Positions 63,683-64,000 of a stretch of DNA of 64,000 nucleotides are shown here, in pieces (positions within the stretch are counted from its first letter, which is position 1; each line of letters opens with the position of its first letter). Source of the DNA: Candidatus Heimdallarchaeota archaeon (lineage in GTDB: Archaea; Asgardarchaeota; Heimdallarchaeia; Heimdallarchaeales; Heimdallarchaeaceae). Location: NCBI GenBank assembly GCA_016840095.1, contig JAEOSZ010000040.1:1-64000 (forward strand), written 5' to 3'. The position numbers and the translations under genes are program-made. A model generated the notes under the pieces. It saw only the letters and a program-made list of their open reading frames with translations. It made no database searches and had not been told where the DNA came from.

Positions 63683-63690
63683 ATATTTAA
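63682..63690 (+). promoter_or_regulatory. TATA-like element of the hydrolase gene
   Basis: GATATTTAA overlaps the preceding stop and lies 25-33 bases before ATG 63715. Confidence 0.45.
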
Positions 63691-63714
63691 TGATCATTTG
63701 AGAATTGATGATAT

Positions 63715-64000
63715 ATGAGCAATCCTGAAGAAATTTTTTCTCACACCTCTGAACAAAAGGAAATTATTCAGAATTTCTTGAAACAAGGTAGAAGAGATGT
63801 TCCAACATATTTAGAAGGAGGAGCTGAAGCTAAATATGTGGAAATTGATGATGGAGAACTAAGATATTTCCATCATAAACCTGATAACATTCAAACAAAA
63901 AGACCTGTTGTTTTCATTCCTGGTTATGTGGCTGCACCAATTAGTTGGGTAGACTTTTCACTTCCACTACATGGTATTGGAGAATACTACTATCTGGAAA
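63715..64000 (+). CDS. Alpha/beta hydrolase, N-terminal part (cut by window edge)
   Basis: 95 codons from ATG 63715 with no stop before the edge; not in the ORF track. 'KRPVVFIPGYVAAPISWVDFSLPL' has the oxyanion-hole strand and Gly-rich turn of the alpha/beta-hydrolase fold (HGxx/PGxx type) as in esterases. The nucleophile elbow lies outside. It could be an esterase or lipase-like enzyme. Confidence 0.75.
   Translation, partial: MSNPEEIFSHTSEQKEIIQNFLKQGRRDVPTYLEGGAEAKYVEIDDGELRYFHHKPDNIQTKRPVVFIPGYVAAPISWVDFSLPLHGIGEYYYLE

Overview
The window is AT-rich DNA that looks like a chromosomal piece of an Asgard archaeon, possibly a Heimdall-type lineage; the exact lineage is a guess. The evidence is an Arf-like and a Rab-like small GTPase, two proteins ending in what look like longin/roadblock-type domains (one on a 7-helix membrane protein, one on a TPR protein), a set of membrane-anchored RING-like zinc proteins, an archaeal-type MoaD/ubiquitin-like protein ending in GG, F420-type LLM oxidoreductases, and TATA boxes placed about 25-30 bases before start codons (leaderless mRNAs). 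Nearly all genes are intact. I saw no tRNA, rRNA, CRISPR array or insertion sequence.

Layout. 0-10 kb: the 3' part of an aldehyde ferredoxin oxidoreductase, an Arf-like GTPase, a secreted serine hydrolase, a nucleotidyltransferase, an Ldh2-type dehydrogenase and a large NosD-like beta-helix surface protein. 9.3-14.5 kb: a patch rich in short hairpins that holds the 7TM-longin protein, a small HTH/membrane-protein pair, a large Lrp-like regulator and a secreted protein made of perfect 18-residue tandem repeats. 14.5-28 kb: a RING-like membrane protein, two aldo/keto reductases, a Spondin_N-domain protein, a second serine hydrolase, an FGGY sugar kinase facing a fused hydroxyacid dehydrogenase-class II aldolase, a membrane-anchored SCP2 protein, a MoaD-like protein, a two-subunit ThDP decarboxylase pair and a Rab-like GTPase. 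28-38 kb: TrmO, a sugar-nucleotide pyrophosphorylase, a thioredoxin-like protein, two membrane proteins, the TPR-longin protein, threonine synthase and tandem LLM oxidoreductases. 38-42 kb: a four-gene run of membrane zinc-ribbon/RING-like proteins. 42-47.7 kb: two methyltransferases, then glycan genes (PglF/CapD-like dehydratase, SDR epimerase, glycosyltransferase) and a CpXC zinc protein. 47.7-59 kb: VKOR, a second NosD-like protein, a degenerate phosphohexomutase and an alpha-glucan cluster (GH57 branching enzyme, GlgA, second GH57, GalT-like). 59-64 kb: a DhaL-domain protein, a THEP1-like NTPase, an exported thioredoxin/CcdA redox cluster and the start of an alpha/beta hydrolase.

How the genes fit together. 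Three themes recur. First is alpha-glucan and glycan synthesis (pyrophosphorylase, GlgA, GH57 enzymes, GalT-like, glycan-sugar genes). Second is thiol redox outside the membrane (VKOR, three exported thioredoxin folds, CcdA), which would serve the many exported surface proteins. Third is eukaryote-like signalling and sorting parts (Arf, Rab, longin fusions, RING-like proteins). The strongest candidates for something undescribed are the 38-42 kb RING-like membrane cluster with its relative at 14.5 kb, the 7TM-longin and TPR-longin fusions, and the hairpin-rich intergenic stretch at 10.6-10.84 kb.
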